From an uncultured Butyricicoccus sp. (GTDB lineage Bacteria > Bacillota > Clostridia > Oscillospirales > Butyricicoccaceae), in the NCBI GenBank assembly GCA_900547195.1, contig URFQ01000003.1, positions 1-64,000 of the forward strand: DNA of 64,000 nt. Reading direction: 5' to 3'. The notes beneath the pieces are model-generated. The model had not been told where the DNA came from, made no database searches, and was given only the letters and a program-made list of their open reading frames with translations. The position numbers were made by a program, and so were the translations under genes. This document shows positions 52,040 through 61,249 of the stretch, one piece after another. How positions within the stretch are numbered: the stretch's first letter is position 1; each line of letters opens with the position of its first letter.

Positions 52040-52375
52040 TATTATGACCATTCCTTTCCGCTGCGCTTCAAGGCACAAAAGGGGACGAAATACAAAGGCC
52101 TTTGTCGCAGCTATCTCAAATTTGTTAGAATGTACTTGAGGAAGCAGGCATACTACAGAGCACGTGGAGGTGAGTGGGTACCGCTATCCGCTAAACCAAA
52201 TTATTATGTGTGCCGGGTGCTCTTTCAAGCACAAATGAATGGGGCATCGAACCCCCGTAAACTTATCTTTGGAGAGATAGACTATTTTAATCTTTCCGCG
52301 AGTGTCCTTTTCCAACTACCCATCGAACAGACGAACTACTTGTTCCCTCATATCTTTATACTGAGGGGATGTGTT
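52040..52375. other. 336-nt region upstream of the IS110 relic without a recognisable gene
   Basis: Open frames run through it but show no family motif. CGGGGGTTCGATGCCCC on the minus strand near 52244 imitates a tRNA T-arm, but no matching acceptor or anticodon stem is present. It probably contains the left end of the IS110-type element and the 5' region of the HAD gene. Confidence 0.4.
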
Positions 52376-53183
52376 ATGCTCAAAATCATTTATCCAATCT
52401 GCTGTGGGGTGGATGTCCACAAATCGTTTCTGGTCGCCGGTATCGCTTCCACCAATGAGTAGGGCGTTACCACTTACAAGAGCAAGCGGTTCTCCATCTT
52501 CACCGGCCCCTCCGGCGGTGTGCCTCTTGGCTTGGCGAAAACAACTGCAAAGATGTGTGCATGGAGTCCACCAGGAAGTATTGGATTCCCATCTACAACA
52601 TTCTGGAGGCCACCTGCAACATTGTTCTTGCTCACCCCAAGTATGTTAGGCTATCCGGGGAAAGAAAATGGACAAGAAGGATGCCAAGTGAATTACGGAC
52701 ATTTTCAAGCACGACCTGGTTTCTGGCAACTTTATCCCTCCACCGGATATCTGCCAGCTTCGGGACTTGGTACATTACCGCTGGAAACTCACCAACTTCA
52801 CTGCTTGGGAGAAAAACCGGCGCAGAATTGCCTCACCGTTTCCAACATCAAGCTGGATGACGTATTCTCGGATATCTTTGGCAAGGCGGCTTCCGCTATT
52901 ACCTCCCGGCTCTTGGGGTGCCTAACAGAGAAAATCTCAGATGTGTCCTCTTTCCACACCAAGGGGATGAAAGCTATAGATGAACAAGTCCTGGCCTCCG
53001 TGGATGGAGAGATGTGTGTGGAACAAGCTGAAAAGTTCCACATTATCCGTTCCCACATGGACAGCCTTGAGCTGTGCAAGCTCAATCTGGAATCTCTCAT
53101 TCTGACCGCTGTTAAGAAATATCTTCCTTAACTTGATCTTGTTATGACAGCTCCGGGTATCCAGTCCTTCTCCGCTATCACCA
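52376..53183 (+). pseudogene. IS110-family transposase relic
   Basis: Starts with CCGVDVHKSFLVAGIAS, the DEDD-domain beginning of IS110 transposases, followed by a TAG at 52460. Further pieces appear in other frames: VCMESTRKYWIPIYNILEA, YVRLSGERKWTRRM, LTVSNIKLDDVFSDIFGKAA, and after another stop VMTAPGIQSFSAI. The C-terminal domain with its catalytic serine is missing; similarity ends about 53183, next to the LicD stop. It is inserted against the direction of the capsule genes. Several stops and frameshifts make it inactive. Confidence 0.85.
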
Positions 53184-53186
53184 TTT

Positions 53187-54023
53187 TTACTTTCGGTACG
53201 CTTTGTAATCATGCGTTGCCACGCGTTTTTCAACAGGAGGCATCTGCATGTAATTGCCGTATTTGTGTTTCAGTACCTCTTTGTAATACTTGGGTGCGCG
53301 GAACTTTTCGCCTTCAAATTCAACGAAAGTTGTTTCATCCACCCACTTTTTTTGCATAACATCGCGCTTATAATCGCTCTGCCAAGTAGTGGGGCCGACA
53401 TAATCACATTCCTCATACTTGTATGTATCTTTAAGCACTTCCAGACGTTTAAACCAAAAACGCACACCGGTTGCCTTTGCAATCAGGTAGAGAGGGAATT
53501 TAATGATCGTCTGCTTAATGCTCTTTTTAGAAGAATATTCCTTACGAGCAACAAAGAATCGCTCTCTCGAAGCCAGGAAACACATAGAAGAAAGAAACCG
53601 GAAATAGTTTCCCTTCTTCTGCACTTCCTCCCAGGAATGACCGGCACCGTCCAGTGGATAGATGTCCACAAAAATGCCCATGCCGCAATCCTTTTCGTTG
53701 TTGGCAACATACTTATAACGGGTATCGCAGAAACGGGCAATCATAAATGGGTAGCTGGTGTTATTCAAATTACAGAACAGCTTATAGGGCTTAAGTTCTT
53801 CCTCATGCTCCATTAAATATCGCAACAACTTATCATAATCAGCGCGCTTCATCATAATATCGAGATCATCATCCCACGGGATAAATCCTTTATGACGAGC
53901 TGCTCCCAATAAGGTTCCGTACATCAAAAAATAGTCAAAATGTTGTTTTTCACAAATCCCTGCAAGAACTCTTAATGCATTCAGTTCAACTGCCTGCATT
54001 TCTTTGTTCGTCATTTCCTGCAT
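53187..54023 (-). CDS. LicD family phosphotransferase
   Basis: Start at ATG 54023 (278 residues), following GAGGAGCAACATT; a TTG five codons upstream is possible. The family's defining region is present: FDYFLMYGTLLGAARHKGF, then IPWDDDLDIMMKRADYDKL with the aspartate cluster, and CGMGIFVDIYPLDG. LicD enzymes transfer a phosphoryl-linked substituent such as phosphocholine, or glycerol/ribitol phosphate, to surface glycans. The donor may come from the nucleotidyltransferase encoded at 49929. The 3' end touches an IS110 relic. Confidence 0.88.
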   Translation of the reverse strand: MQEMTNKEMQAVELNALRVLAGICEKQHFDYFLMYGTLLGAARHKGFIPWDDDLDIMMKRADYDKLLRYLMEHEEELKPYKLFCNLNNTSYPFMIARFCDTRYKYVANNEKDCGMGIFVDIYPLDGAGHSWEEVQKKGNYFRFLSSMCFLASRERFFVARKEYSSKKSIKQTIIKFPLYLIAKATGVRFWFKRLEVLKDTYKYEECDYVGPTTWQSDYKRDVMQKKWVDETTFVEFEGEKFRAPKYYKEVLKHKYGNYMQMPPVEKRVATHDYKAYRK

Positions 54024-54120
54024 AATGTTGCTCCTCAAAATTCATAATTAAATCTAAACTAAACGGCAGATGTTTTTATTATTGTCGGAGTATACAACTC
54101 ACTTTAAACTATAACACACC

Positions 54121-55335
54121 TTAATTTAAAAACACCTCTTCATATCGATCTGCTATATACTGCCAGCTATAAGCCTGCGCAATTCTTCCTTTTGCCTTCA
54201 CACCGTAACTTTCGATATCGGCTTTACTCATTTCGTCAGCTTTTTCAATCAGTGCAGCCAGATTGCCGGATTCTTTTGTCCAGTAAACAGCGTTTTCTTC
54301 GGCAACTTCCCGATTAAAGCCAACATCCAGCAGCAAGTTTAGATTAGTACTGCCCAAAGCCTCTAGGAGACTGGGGTTGGTACCGCCTACTTCGTGACCG
54401 TGGAAATAGCCATACGCATTCTCACGAATCTTTTTCAGCATCTCTTGGTCATAAACGGTTCCTACGAACTTAATTCTGGGGTCACTTCTGAAGTGCAATT
54501 TGCTCTCGAGCTCTTTCAGGAACTTGTCGTTAACGTTAGTGATAATAGCGAAATTATGTTTCGACTTGCTCTTCATAAACTCGCGGATCATCGTTTCGTA
54601 ATTGTTTTCAGGAACAAAACGCCCAACGACCAGATAATACTCGTGTGCCGCCAAACCCTTGCTATCCAGCCAAGACAGGAACTTCTCATCATCATCTACC
54701 AGTTTGCTAATTTTAGTATCAGCGCCATATGCAATGAAGGTCGTATTTGGATTACTTCCATGGATACCCTTTCCGTCATAACATTCATGAATGTACTTTT
54801 CGATATTCACAGAGTCACAAATGGCCAAATCACAGTGTTTCACCATCATCTGCTCGGAGATCTTCCAATACTTCCGAATCGGTGCACTCCACTTAGCACG
54901 CATCCACTCATGTCCGTCCGGATTTAGATAAACCTTACCACCTAGCTTGTGAATTTTTCTGTGGAAGTAACCCGCAAACGGTCCAATTCGGCAGGCCAGA
55001 ATGTAAACGATGGCATTTTCAATGTGATGCTCTTTAATATACTTGCAACAGTAGTTCAGCGCAGCAACGTCGTAATAAATAGCAACAGCCGGGCCAATGT
55101 TCGGCACCGGAATCTTGAAGCAGTGCGCATTCTGAAACTCAAACTCCAAATCGTTGATGCGGGTGACATTTTCCAGCTTGGTTTCATCCATGCAGCCATC
55201 ACCATTTGCCTTGCACGCTACATGGTATTTAATGTTTTGATTATTCTGGTGATATTCTGTCAGCTTATACACAAAAGTCTCATAGCCGCCGTAGGCTCCG
55301 AGAGATTTTGAGCCGACAATAAATACATGCTGCAT
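54121..55335 (-). CDS. DUF1972-type glycosyltransferase, probable rhamnosyltransferase
   Basis: 404 residues. The N-terminal DUF1972 begins FIVGSKSLGAYGGYETFVYK, as in Cps2T/RgpA-type rhamnosyltransferases. The C-terminal GT4-like half shows YYLVVGRFVPENNYETMI and YFHGHEVGGTNPSLLEALG, the latter with the donor-binding glutamate. It directly follows rmlC on the strand and probably uses the dTDP-L-rhamnose made by the adjacent rml genes to add rhamnose to the lipid-linked first sugar. It is a cytoplasmic, membrane-associated enzyme. Confidence 0.87.
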   Translation of the reverse strand: MQHVFIVGSKSLGAYGGYETFVYKLTEYHQNNQNIKYHVACKANGDGCMDETKLENVTRINDLEFEFQNAHCFKIPVPNIGPAVAIYYDVAALNYCCKYIKEHHIENAIVYILACRIGPFAGYFHRKIHKLGGKVYLNPDGHEWMRAKWSAPIRKYWKISEQMMVKHCDLAICDSVNIEKYIHECYDGKGIHGSNPNTTFIAYGADTKISKLVDDDEKFLSWLDSKGLAAHEYYLVVGRFVPENNYETMIREFMKSKSKHNFAIITNVNDKFLKELESKLHFRSDPRIKFVGTVYDQEMLKKIRENAYGYFHGHEVGGTNPSLLEALGSTNLNLLLDVGFNREVAEENAVYWTKESGNLAALIEKADEMSKADIESYGVKAKGRIAQAYSWQYIADRYEEVFLN

Positions 55336-55350
55336 AGTTACATTCTCCCG

Positions 55351-55959
55351 TTAAAACTTAAAGATATCCTTCAGACCCAGCCACTTCTGATCTTTCTCGC
55401 TCAGATTCAGTGCAGTGCCGTCCTCCAGCGCATAACCTTCAGCACTTGCTGTACCTTTGTATTCACCAACCAGCAGCGGCCACTTAACGCCGATCTCTGG
55501 GTCATTCCAAGCCAATCCACCCTCGTCATTAGCATGATAGAAATCATCGCACTTGTAGCAGAACTCAGCAGTATCCGAGAGAACCAGGAAACCATGTGCA
55601 AAACCGCGCGGAATCAGAAACTGCTTCTTGTTTTCCTCCGTCAGCTCGATGCCGTACCATTTGCCGTAGGTTTCGCTACCGGAACGCAGATCAACAGCAA
55701 CATCAAATACGCTCCCCTTTATCACACGAACCAGCTTGGTCTGGGGGAAGTATTTCTGGAAATGCAGGCCACGCAACACCCCCTTAGTGCTCATAGACTG
55801 ATTATCCTGAACGAAATTGATATAAATTCCGTTCTCCTCCATGTCTCTCTGGCTGTAGGTCTCCATAAAATAGCCACGGCTGTCACCATGTACAGCGGGT
55901 TCAATCACACACAGGCCCTCAATGCCTGCAACATTCTTTTCAACTTTAATCTGTCCCAT
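55351..55959 (-). CDS. rfbC: dTDP-4-dehydrorhamnose 3,5-epimerase
   Basis: 202 residues. IEPAVHGDSRGYFMETYSQ is the family opening, STKGVLRGLHFQKYFPQTKLV contains the catalytic histidine, and LVRVIKGSVFDVAVDLR and PRGFAHGFLVLSD follow in the expected order. It carries out the third step of dTDP-L-rhamnose synthesis. The four rml genes lie together in the order A, B, D, C on the minus strand. Spacing to rfbD is 15 nt. Confidence 0.95.
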   Translation of the reverse strand: MGQIKVEKNVAGIEGLCVIEPAVHGDSRGYFMETYSQRDMEENGIYINFVQDNQSMSTKGVLRGLHFQKYFPQTKLVRVIKGSVFDVAVDLRSGSETYGKWYGIELTEENKKQFLIPRGFAHGFLVLSDTAEFCYKCDDFYHANDEGGLAWNDPEIGVKWPLLVGEYKGTASAEGYALEDGTALNLSEKDQKWLGLKDIFKF

Positions 55960-55974
55960 TTTCTCTATCCTCTA

Positions 55975-56889
55975 TCAGAACTCAATCTCTTTCAGATAAC
56001 GGCTCAATGCATCCTGCCAAGTTGGCAGCGGCTCAAACCCAGCTTCCACCAGCTTGCTCTTTTCCAAGCGACTATTGAAGGGACGTGCTGCCTTGCTGAG
56101 ACCATACTCCTCCGTCGTGACCGGAACAACTGTGTTGGTATAACCGGCCTGCTTGAAAATTTCGCAGGTGAAGTCATACCAGCTGATATAGCCACCCTCA
56201 TTGGTTGCATGGTAATAGCCATACTTCTCGGTTTCCACCATATCCACCAGCAGTCTTGCCAGGTCAAAGGTGTAAGTAGGAGTTCCAATCTGGTCATTAA
56301 CAACCCGAAGGGTTTCAAACTTCTTGCCCACATTCAATATGGTCTTGATGAAATTCTTGCCATTGACACCAAATACCCAAGCGATACGGACAATAAAATA
56401 CTTATCCAGCGTATTGGAAACAGCCAGCTCACCTTCCAGCTTAGTCTGACCATAGACATTCAGCGGCTTGTAATTCTTGCAGTCGGGCTTCCAAGGTTCG
56501 GTGCCCTGGCCATCAAAGACATAGTCGGTGCTGATAAAAACTATTTTGCTGTCCAGCTTTTTGCAGACATTTGCAATATTCTGGGTGCCGCCTGCATTGA
56601 TGGCGCGCACCTTCTCCACCTTGTCGTCATCCTCTGCCATATCAACAGCGGTCCATGCAGCGCAGTGAACCACTACATCAGGATTCACTTCATTGATGAC
56701 CTTTTCGACCATTTCCTTATCGGTAATATCCAGCTGAACATAAGGCATGGTAGTAACAGCAGTGCCATCCTGTGCACCGCTATACTCAAGAGCGATATCG
56801 GTGCCGACCCCCTCATAGCCTCTCTTATGCAACTCATTCATCACGTCGTGTCCCAGCTGACCTGCGACACCAGTAACAAATACTTTCAA
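55975..56889 (-). CDS. rfbD: dTDP-4-dehydrorhamnose reductase
   Basis: Start set at TTG 56889 (304 residues): GGAGGAGAACAAT lies right before it and the protein then begins with the Rossmann strand KVFVTGVAGQLGHDVMNEL. The longer frame overlaps rfbB and adds an unrelated tail. IVFISTDYVFDG, then VYGQTKLEGE with the Tyr-x3-Lys catalytic pair, and RIAWVFGVNGKNF are diagnostic. It makes dTDP-L-rhamnose, the last step of the pathway. The TTG start may lower expression relative to neighbours. Confidence 0.94.
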   Translation of the reverse strand: MKVFVTGVAGQLGHDVMNELHKRGYEGVGTDIALEYSGAQDGTAVTTMPYVQLDITDKEMVEKVINEVNPDVVVHCAAWTAVDMAEDDDKVEKVRAINAGGTQNIANVCKKLDSKIVFISTDYVFDGQGTEPWKPDCKNYKPLNVYGQTKLEGELAVSNTLDKYFIVRIAWVFGVNGKNFIKTILNVGKKFETLRVVNDQIGTPTYTFDLARLLVDMVETEKYGYYHATNEGGYISWYDFTCEIFKQAGYTNTVVPVTTEEYGLSKAARPFNSRLEKSKLVEAGFEPLPTWQDALSRYLKEIEF

Positions 56890-56918
56890 ATTGTTCTCCT
56901 CCGTAGTATCGGTGCAAA

Positions 56919-57938
56919 TTAGCGGTTGCTGTACATCTTCTCGTAGTAGTTCTGGTACTCGCCGGAGATGATGGTTTCCCACCATTCCTTGTTATTCAGA
57001 TACCACTGAATGGTCTTCTGGATGCCGTCAGCAAACATAGTTTCCGGCAGCCAGCCCAGCTCGTTGTGAATCTTAGTAGGATCGATGGCATAACGCATAT
57101 CGTGACCCTTGCGGTCGCCCACATGGACAATTAGGCTTTCAGGCTTGCCCAGTGCCTTGCAGATGATTTTTACAATATCAATGTTCTTCATCTCATTGTG
57201 ACCACCGATGTTGTAGACCTCACCCACACGACCATTGTGTATAATTAGATCAATAGCTTTGCAGTGATCTTCAACGTACAACCAGTCACGTACATTCAGG
57301 CCTTCACCGTATACCGGCAGCGGCTTGTCGTTCAGCGCATTGGCAATCATCAGCGGGATTAACTTTTCTGGGAAGTGGTATGGGCCGTAGTTGTTGGAGC
57401 AACGGCTAATGGTTACGGGCAGGCCATAGGTGCGGTAATAGGCCATGACCAGTAAGTCAGCCGCAGCCTTGGAAGAGGAATACGGGCTGCTGGTGTGGAT
57501 CGGGGTCTCCTCGGTGAAGAACAGGTCGGGACGATCCAGAGGCAGGTCACCGTAGACCTCATCGGTGGAAACCTGATGATAGCGGGTAATGTCGTACTTG
57601 CGACAGGCATCCATCAAAGTAGCCGTGCCTATAATGTTGGTCTGTAGGAAGATACCTGGATCTACAATGGAACGATCCACATGGCTCTCTGCTGCGAAGT
57701 TGACTACGATATCCGGGTGTTCTTCCTCAAACAGCTTATAGACGGCCTCACGGTCGCAGATGTCTGCCTTCACAAAGCGAAAATTTGGATTGTCGATCAC
57801 AGGAGTCAATGTAGATAGATTGCCAGCGTAGGTCAGCTTGTCCAGACAGATAATGCGATAATCCGGGTACTTATTCAGTATATGGAAAACAAAGTTGGAG
57901 CCAATGAAACCGGCGCCACCAGTTACGATAATAGTCAT
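56919..57938 (-). CDS. rfbB: dTDP-glucose 4,6-dehydratase
   Basis: 339 residues. NAD-binding IIVTGGAGFIGSNFVFHIL, FAAESHVDRSI, STDEVYGDL with the catalytic acid residues, and SPYSSSKAAADLLV with Tyr-x3-Lys. Second step of dTDP-rhamnose synthesis. Length and motifs are normal. It follows rfbA by 30 nt and precedes rfbD by 29 nt. Confidence 0.96.
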   Translation of the reverse strand: MTIIVTGGAGFIGSNFVFHILNKYPDYRIICLDKLTYAGNLSTLTPVIDNPNFRFVKADICDREAVYKLFEEEHPDIVVNFAAESHVDRSIVDPGIFLQTNIIGTATLMDACRKYDITRYHQVSTDEVYGDLPLDRPDLFFTEETPIHTSSPYSSSKAAADLLVMAYYRTYGLPVTISRCSNNYGPYHFPEKLIPLMIANALNDKPLPVYGEGLNVRDWLYVEDHCKAIDLIIHNGRVGEVYNIGGHNEMKNIDIVKIICKALGKPESLIVHVGDRKGHDMRYAIDPTKIHNELGWLPETMFADGIQKTIQWYLNNKEWWETIISGEYQNYYEKMYSNR

Positions 57939-57968
57939 TTTTTCTTCTCATCCCTCTATAGCTTCTAG

Positions 57969-58865
57969 TCACTTCAAAATGTCGATATACTTGCCATCCA
58001 GTACGTCTTCGAGATACTGGCCGTACTGGTTCTTTTTCAGCACTTTATATACTTCCAGCACTTCCTCACGGCTAATCCAGCCATTCAGATACGCGATCTC
58101 TTCCAAGCAGGCAATTTTACGATGCTGGTGCTGTTCCACGGTTTTAACAAAGTTTGTAGCATCTACAAGGCTCTCGTGAGTTCCGGTATCCAACCAAGTG
58201 AACCCCTGTCCCAACAGTTCTACATTTAGACCATCATTCTCCAGATAAATACGATTCAAGTCAGTTATTTCCAATTCCTTGCGAGCCGAAGGTTTCAGAT
58301 TTTTTGCGTATTCAACTACACGGTTGTCATAAAAATACAGACCAGTCACACAGTAATTACTCTTCGGTTTTGCAGGCTTCTCCTCAATAGAGATTGCATG
58401 ACCATTGGCATCAAACTCTACAATACCAAAACGTTCCGGGTCATCCACATAGTAGCCAAATACAGTAGCTCCTTTGCCGGACTCTGCATTCTCCACTGCT
58501 GCTTTCAGTCGTTTTTTTAGACCGTGACCAGCGAAAATATTATCACCCAACACCATTGCCACAGTATCGTCTCCAATGAAACTAGCACCAATGATAAACG
58601 CCTGTGCAAGACCATCTGGAGATGGTTGAACAGCGTAGGTCAAGTTCACACCAAACTGATGACCATCTCCAAGCAATGCTTCAAAGCGAGGAGTATCCTG
58701 TGGTGTGGAAATAATTAGAATATCCCGTATGCCCGCCATCATCAGCACAGACATTGGGTAGTAAATCATCGGTTTATCGTAAATAGGAAGCAACTGCTTT
58801 GATGTCACCTTAGTTAACGGGTACAAACGTGTACCAGAACCACCTGCAAGAATAATTCCTTTCAT
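57969..58865 (-). CDS. rfbA: glucose-1-phosphate thymidylyltransferase
   Basis: Start at ATG 58865 (298 residues), with GGATGGAGGACGAAT in front. Canonical RmlA sequence: [51 protein letters not shown] and [13 protein letters not shown]. It produces dTDP-glucose, the entry to the rhamnose branch, and is the first of the four clustered rml genes. A more divergent relative is encoded at 61250-62143. Confidence 0.95.
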   Translation of the reverse strand: MKGIILAGGSGTRLYPLTKVTSKQLLPIYDKPMIYYPMSVLMMAGIRDILIISTPQDTPRFEALLGDGHQFGVNLTYAVQPSPDGLAQAFIIGASFIGDDTVAMVLGDNIFAGHGLKKRLKAAVENAESGKGATVFGYYVDDPERFGIVEFDANGHAISIEEKPAKPKSNYCVTGLYFYDNRVVEYAKNLKPSARKELEITDLNRIYLENDGLNVELLGQGFTWLDTGTHESLVDATNFVKTVEQHQHRKIACLEEIAYLNGWISREEVLEVYKVLKKNQYGQYLEDVLDGKYIDILK

Positions 58866-59475
58866 ATTCGTCCTCCATCCCCAAATAGTACTTAATAAAT
58901 AAAACTCCGGGGTAATGAATTTTATATCTAAGGGATACCTTTGCAATACTGCTCCCCTCGAAGTAAACACTCATCTATTTTATTTATATCTTTATTATCC
59001 TCTTATATTTGAAACAAAAGTAACGTCCTGCAAGAGACCTTACTCTAGCCTATCTGAAACATATGAAAACACTTATTCCAAAACATGACAAACAGCAGAT
59101 AGGCAAACACCTATCCACCGTGACATTTTATTCGTGCTATGTCGGTCAAAATTCCCATATTTACGGGCTTTTTTGCCCACTTTCCCGGGCAAAAATATAT
59201 GCTTCAGCTAAGCCTTTAGCCTCTGCTCAGCTGTTGTTCCTATTATGGCACAAGCAAATAATATCTCCATGACCAACACCTGCTACCGCTAACATTAAAT
59301 ATCCTATAATTTTTTATTCCTCTCTCATAATACAGTTTTATCAATATCTGTTGTGCCTCCAACCCATATAAAACGCTTTGTCCCATTCAGTAAACTTCCA
59401 CAGATTCTTCCATGGAAAAGCTCGAGACTTAAGTCCAAAGCCGCAGTCACCACATCGATTTCCTATAGGCTTTCT
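58866..59475. other. 610-nt gap between galE and rfbA without a gene
   Basis: An AT-rich stretch with no frame showing a domain or a ribosome site. It contains a 9-bp inverted repeat (TTTTTGCCC at 59170-59178, GGGCAAAAA at 59187-59195) and a short GGGC/GCCC hairpin next to it. A separate promoter for the rml part of the cluster probably lies here on the minus strand, but no convincing -35/-10 pair was found. Base composition changes across the gap, from a GC-richer galE side to an AT-richer rml side. Confidence 0.5.
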
Positions 59476-60492
59476 CTATTTCCGGTACCCCTTCGGGTTC
59501 CGGCTTTGCCAGTTCCACGTATCGCGGCACATATCCTGCAAAGTCCTCGTGGCCTTCCAACCCAGAATTTCTGCCGCCTTATCTGCATTTGCCCAAAACT
59601 CCGGTAAATCGCCCGCCCGGCGTTCGCCAATTTCGTAAGAAATTTTCATCCCGGTTGCAGTTTCAAAGGCATGGATAATCTCCAAAACACTGTACGGCGT
59701 GCCAGTGCCCAAATTAAACACTGCAACGCCTTGCTGCTGCGCAGCATATTCCACTGCTTTCAAATGCCCGTTTGCCAAATCCATGACATGGATATAATCC
59801 CGGCGGCAGGTGCCGTCCTTCGTCGCATAATCCCCGCCAAAGACCGTCAGATGATCTCTGCGTCCGACTGCAACCTGTGCGATATACGGCATCAGGTTAT
59901 TGGGGATTCCCTGTGGGTCTTCCCCAATCCGGCCGGACTCATGTGCGCCGATCGGGTTAAAATACCGCAGCAGGACAACCGACAATTGCGCATCTGCCTT
60001 TGCAGCATCCTCCAGAATCTCCTCCATCATCACTTTGGTCCAGCCATAAGGATTCGAGCAGCTGCCGCGTTTCATGGTCTCAATATAGGGAATTGCATTC
60101 TCTTCCCCATAGACCGTTGCGGACGAAGAGAAAACGAACTGCGTAACCCCGGCTTCCTTCATGCATTCCAATAAAGTCAACGTGGTGTCGATATTATTCC
60201 GGTAATACACCAGAGGTTTCTGCACCGATTCTCCAACAGCCTTCAATCCTGCAAAATGGATGACGCAATCCACGCGGTTTTCTCTAAAAACCTTGCGCAT
60301 AGCCTGCGCATCTTTGACATCCGCCTGGTATGCAATGATTCGTTTCCCGCAAATTTCTTCGATCCGCTCGATTACTGCCGGACAACTATTGCTATAATCA
60401 TCCACAATAATGACATCGTGGCCAGCATCCAGCAGTTCCACTGCGGTATGCGAACCGATATAACCAGCTCCGCCTGCAAGCAAAATATTCAT
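59476..60492 (-). CDS. galE: UDP-glucose 4-epimerase
   Basis: Start at ATG 60492 (338 residues), with AAGAAAGAGGACGGAAGC in front. ILLAGGAGYIGSHTAVELL, CVIHFAGLKAVGESV, FVFSSSATVYGE and NPYGWTKVMMEEIL, where the catalytic Tyr-x3-Lys sits, are all present. VLLRYFNPIGAHESGRIGE closes the identification. It interconverts UDP-glucose and UDP-galactose, which feeds the Glf mutase at the other end of the cluster and possibly the priming transferase. Length is normal. Confidence 0.96.
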   Translation of the reverse strand: MNILLAGGAGYIGSHTAVELLDAGHDVIIVDDYSNSCPAVIERIEEICGKRIIAYQADVKDAQAMRKVFRENRVDCVIHFAGLKAVGESVQKPLVYYRNNIDTTLTLLECMKEAGVTQFVFSSSATVYGEENAIPYIETMKRGSCSNPYGWTKVMMEEILEDAAKADAQLSVVLLRYFNPIGAHESGRIGEDPQGIPNNLMPYIAQVAVGRRDHLTVFGGDYATKDGTCRRDYIHVMDLANGHLKAVEYAAQQQGVAVFNLGTGTPYSVLEIIHAFETATGMKISYEIGERRAGDLPEFWANADKAAEILGWKATRTLQDMCRDTWNWQSRNPKGYRK

Positions 60493-60515
60493 GCTTCCGT
60501 CCTCTTTCTTTGCAA

Positions 60516-61217
60516 TTACTGTCCCTGCCCGGTAACAACCACCTTTACCGTCAGCAAAATCAACCGAATATCGAGCCACATACTTTGTTCTTTAATATAT
60601 TTGACATCCAAATCCACCCACTCATCAAACCCAATCTGATCCCGATGATTCTGTACCTGCCAATAGCAGGTCAAACCGGGAATCACAGACAAGCGTGTGC
60701 GTTGATAACTGTTGTACTGTACCACCTCTGCCGGCAAAGCCGGTCTGGGACCGACCAGGCTCATATCCCCCTTAAGCACATTCCAAAGCTGCGGCAATTC
60801 ATCAATCGAGGTTTTTCGGATGAACCGGCCGATATTGGTGATACGTGGATCATTTTTCATTTTAAAAACCGGGCCGTCTTTTTCATTTTGTGTTTGCAGC
60901 TTCTCCAAAAGCTGATCTGCATTGACTACCATCGATCGAAATTTCCAAAAGCGAAAGATTCTTCCGTCTTTCCCGACACGATCTTGATGATAAAACGGAC
61001 TGCCATGCGGATCATCCACAAAAATAATGAGCGCGATGATCAAAAAAAACGGGCTTAACACCAGAAGCGCCATTGCGCTTGCAAAAATATCGAGTGTCCG
61101 TTTGCAAAAACGGTACCCATACCGTTTTTTCGGGATGCCCGTTATACTCTCTTCTGGCTGGCATGCAGTATTTGGTATTTGATAAGCCGTTACCCGTTCT
61201 TCTGTCGCCTGTGCCAT
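60516..61217 (-). CDS. undecaprenyl-phosphate sugar phosphotransferase (priming transferase)
   Basis: 233 residues, the short single-helix form of the bacterial sugar transferase family. YRFCKRTLDIFASAMALLVL begins the membrane segment (about residues 35-65). FWKFRSMVVNADQLLEKL and IGRFIRKTSIDELPQLWNVL, then DMSLVGPRPALPAEV, carry the conserved acidic and basic catalytic residues. CYWQVQNHRDQIGFDEWVDL completes it. It places the first sugar phosphate on undecaprenyl phosphate to start repeat-unit assembly. Donor unknown; galactose or glucose is typical. Confidence 0.92.
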   Translation of the reverse strand: MAQATEERVTAYQIPNTACQPEESITGIPKKRYGYRFCKRTLDIFASAMALLVLSPFFLIIALIIFVDDPHGSPFYHQDRVGKDGRIFRFWKFRSMVVNADQLLEKLQTQNEKDGPVFKMKNDPRITNIGRFIRKTSIDELPQLWNVLKGDMSLVGPRPALPAEVVQYNSYQRTRLSVIPGLTCYWQVQNHRDQIGFDEWVDLDVKYIKEQSMWLDIRLILLTVKVVVTGQGQ

Positions 61218-61249
61218 GTTGTCTGCTCCCCTCTATTTGACCGTCCAAT

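Noticed and set aside
52231..52310. tRNA-like T-arm (CGGGGGTTCGATGCCCC on the minus strand)
   Set aside because: No acceptor stem partner, no proper anticodon stem, and only four pairs in the T-stem; the match is probably accidental.
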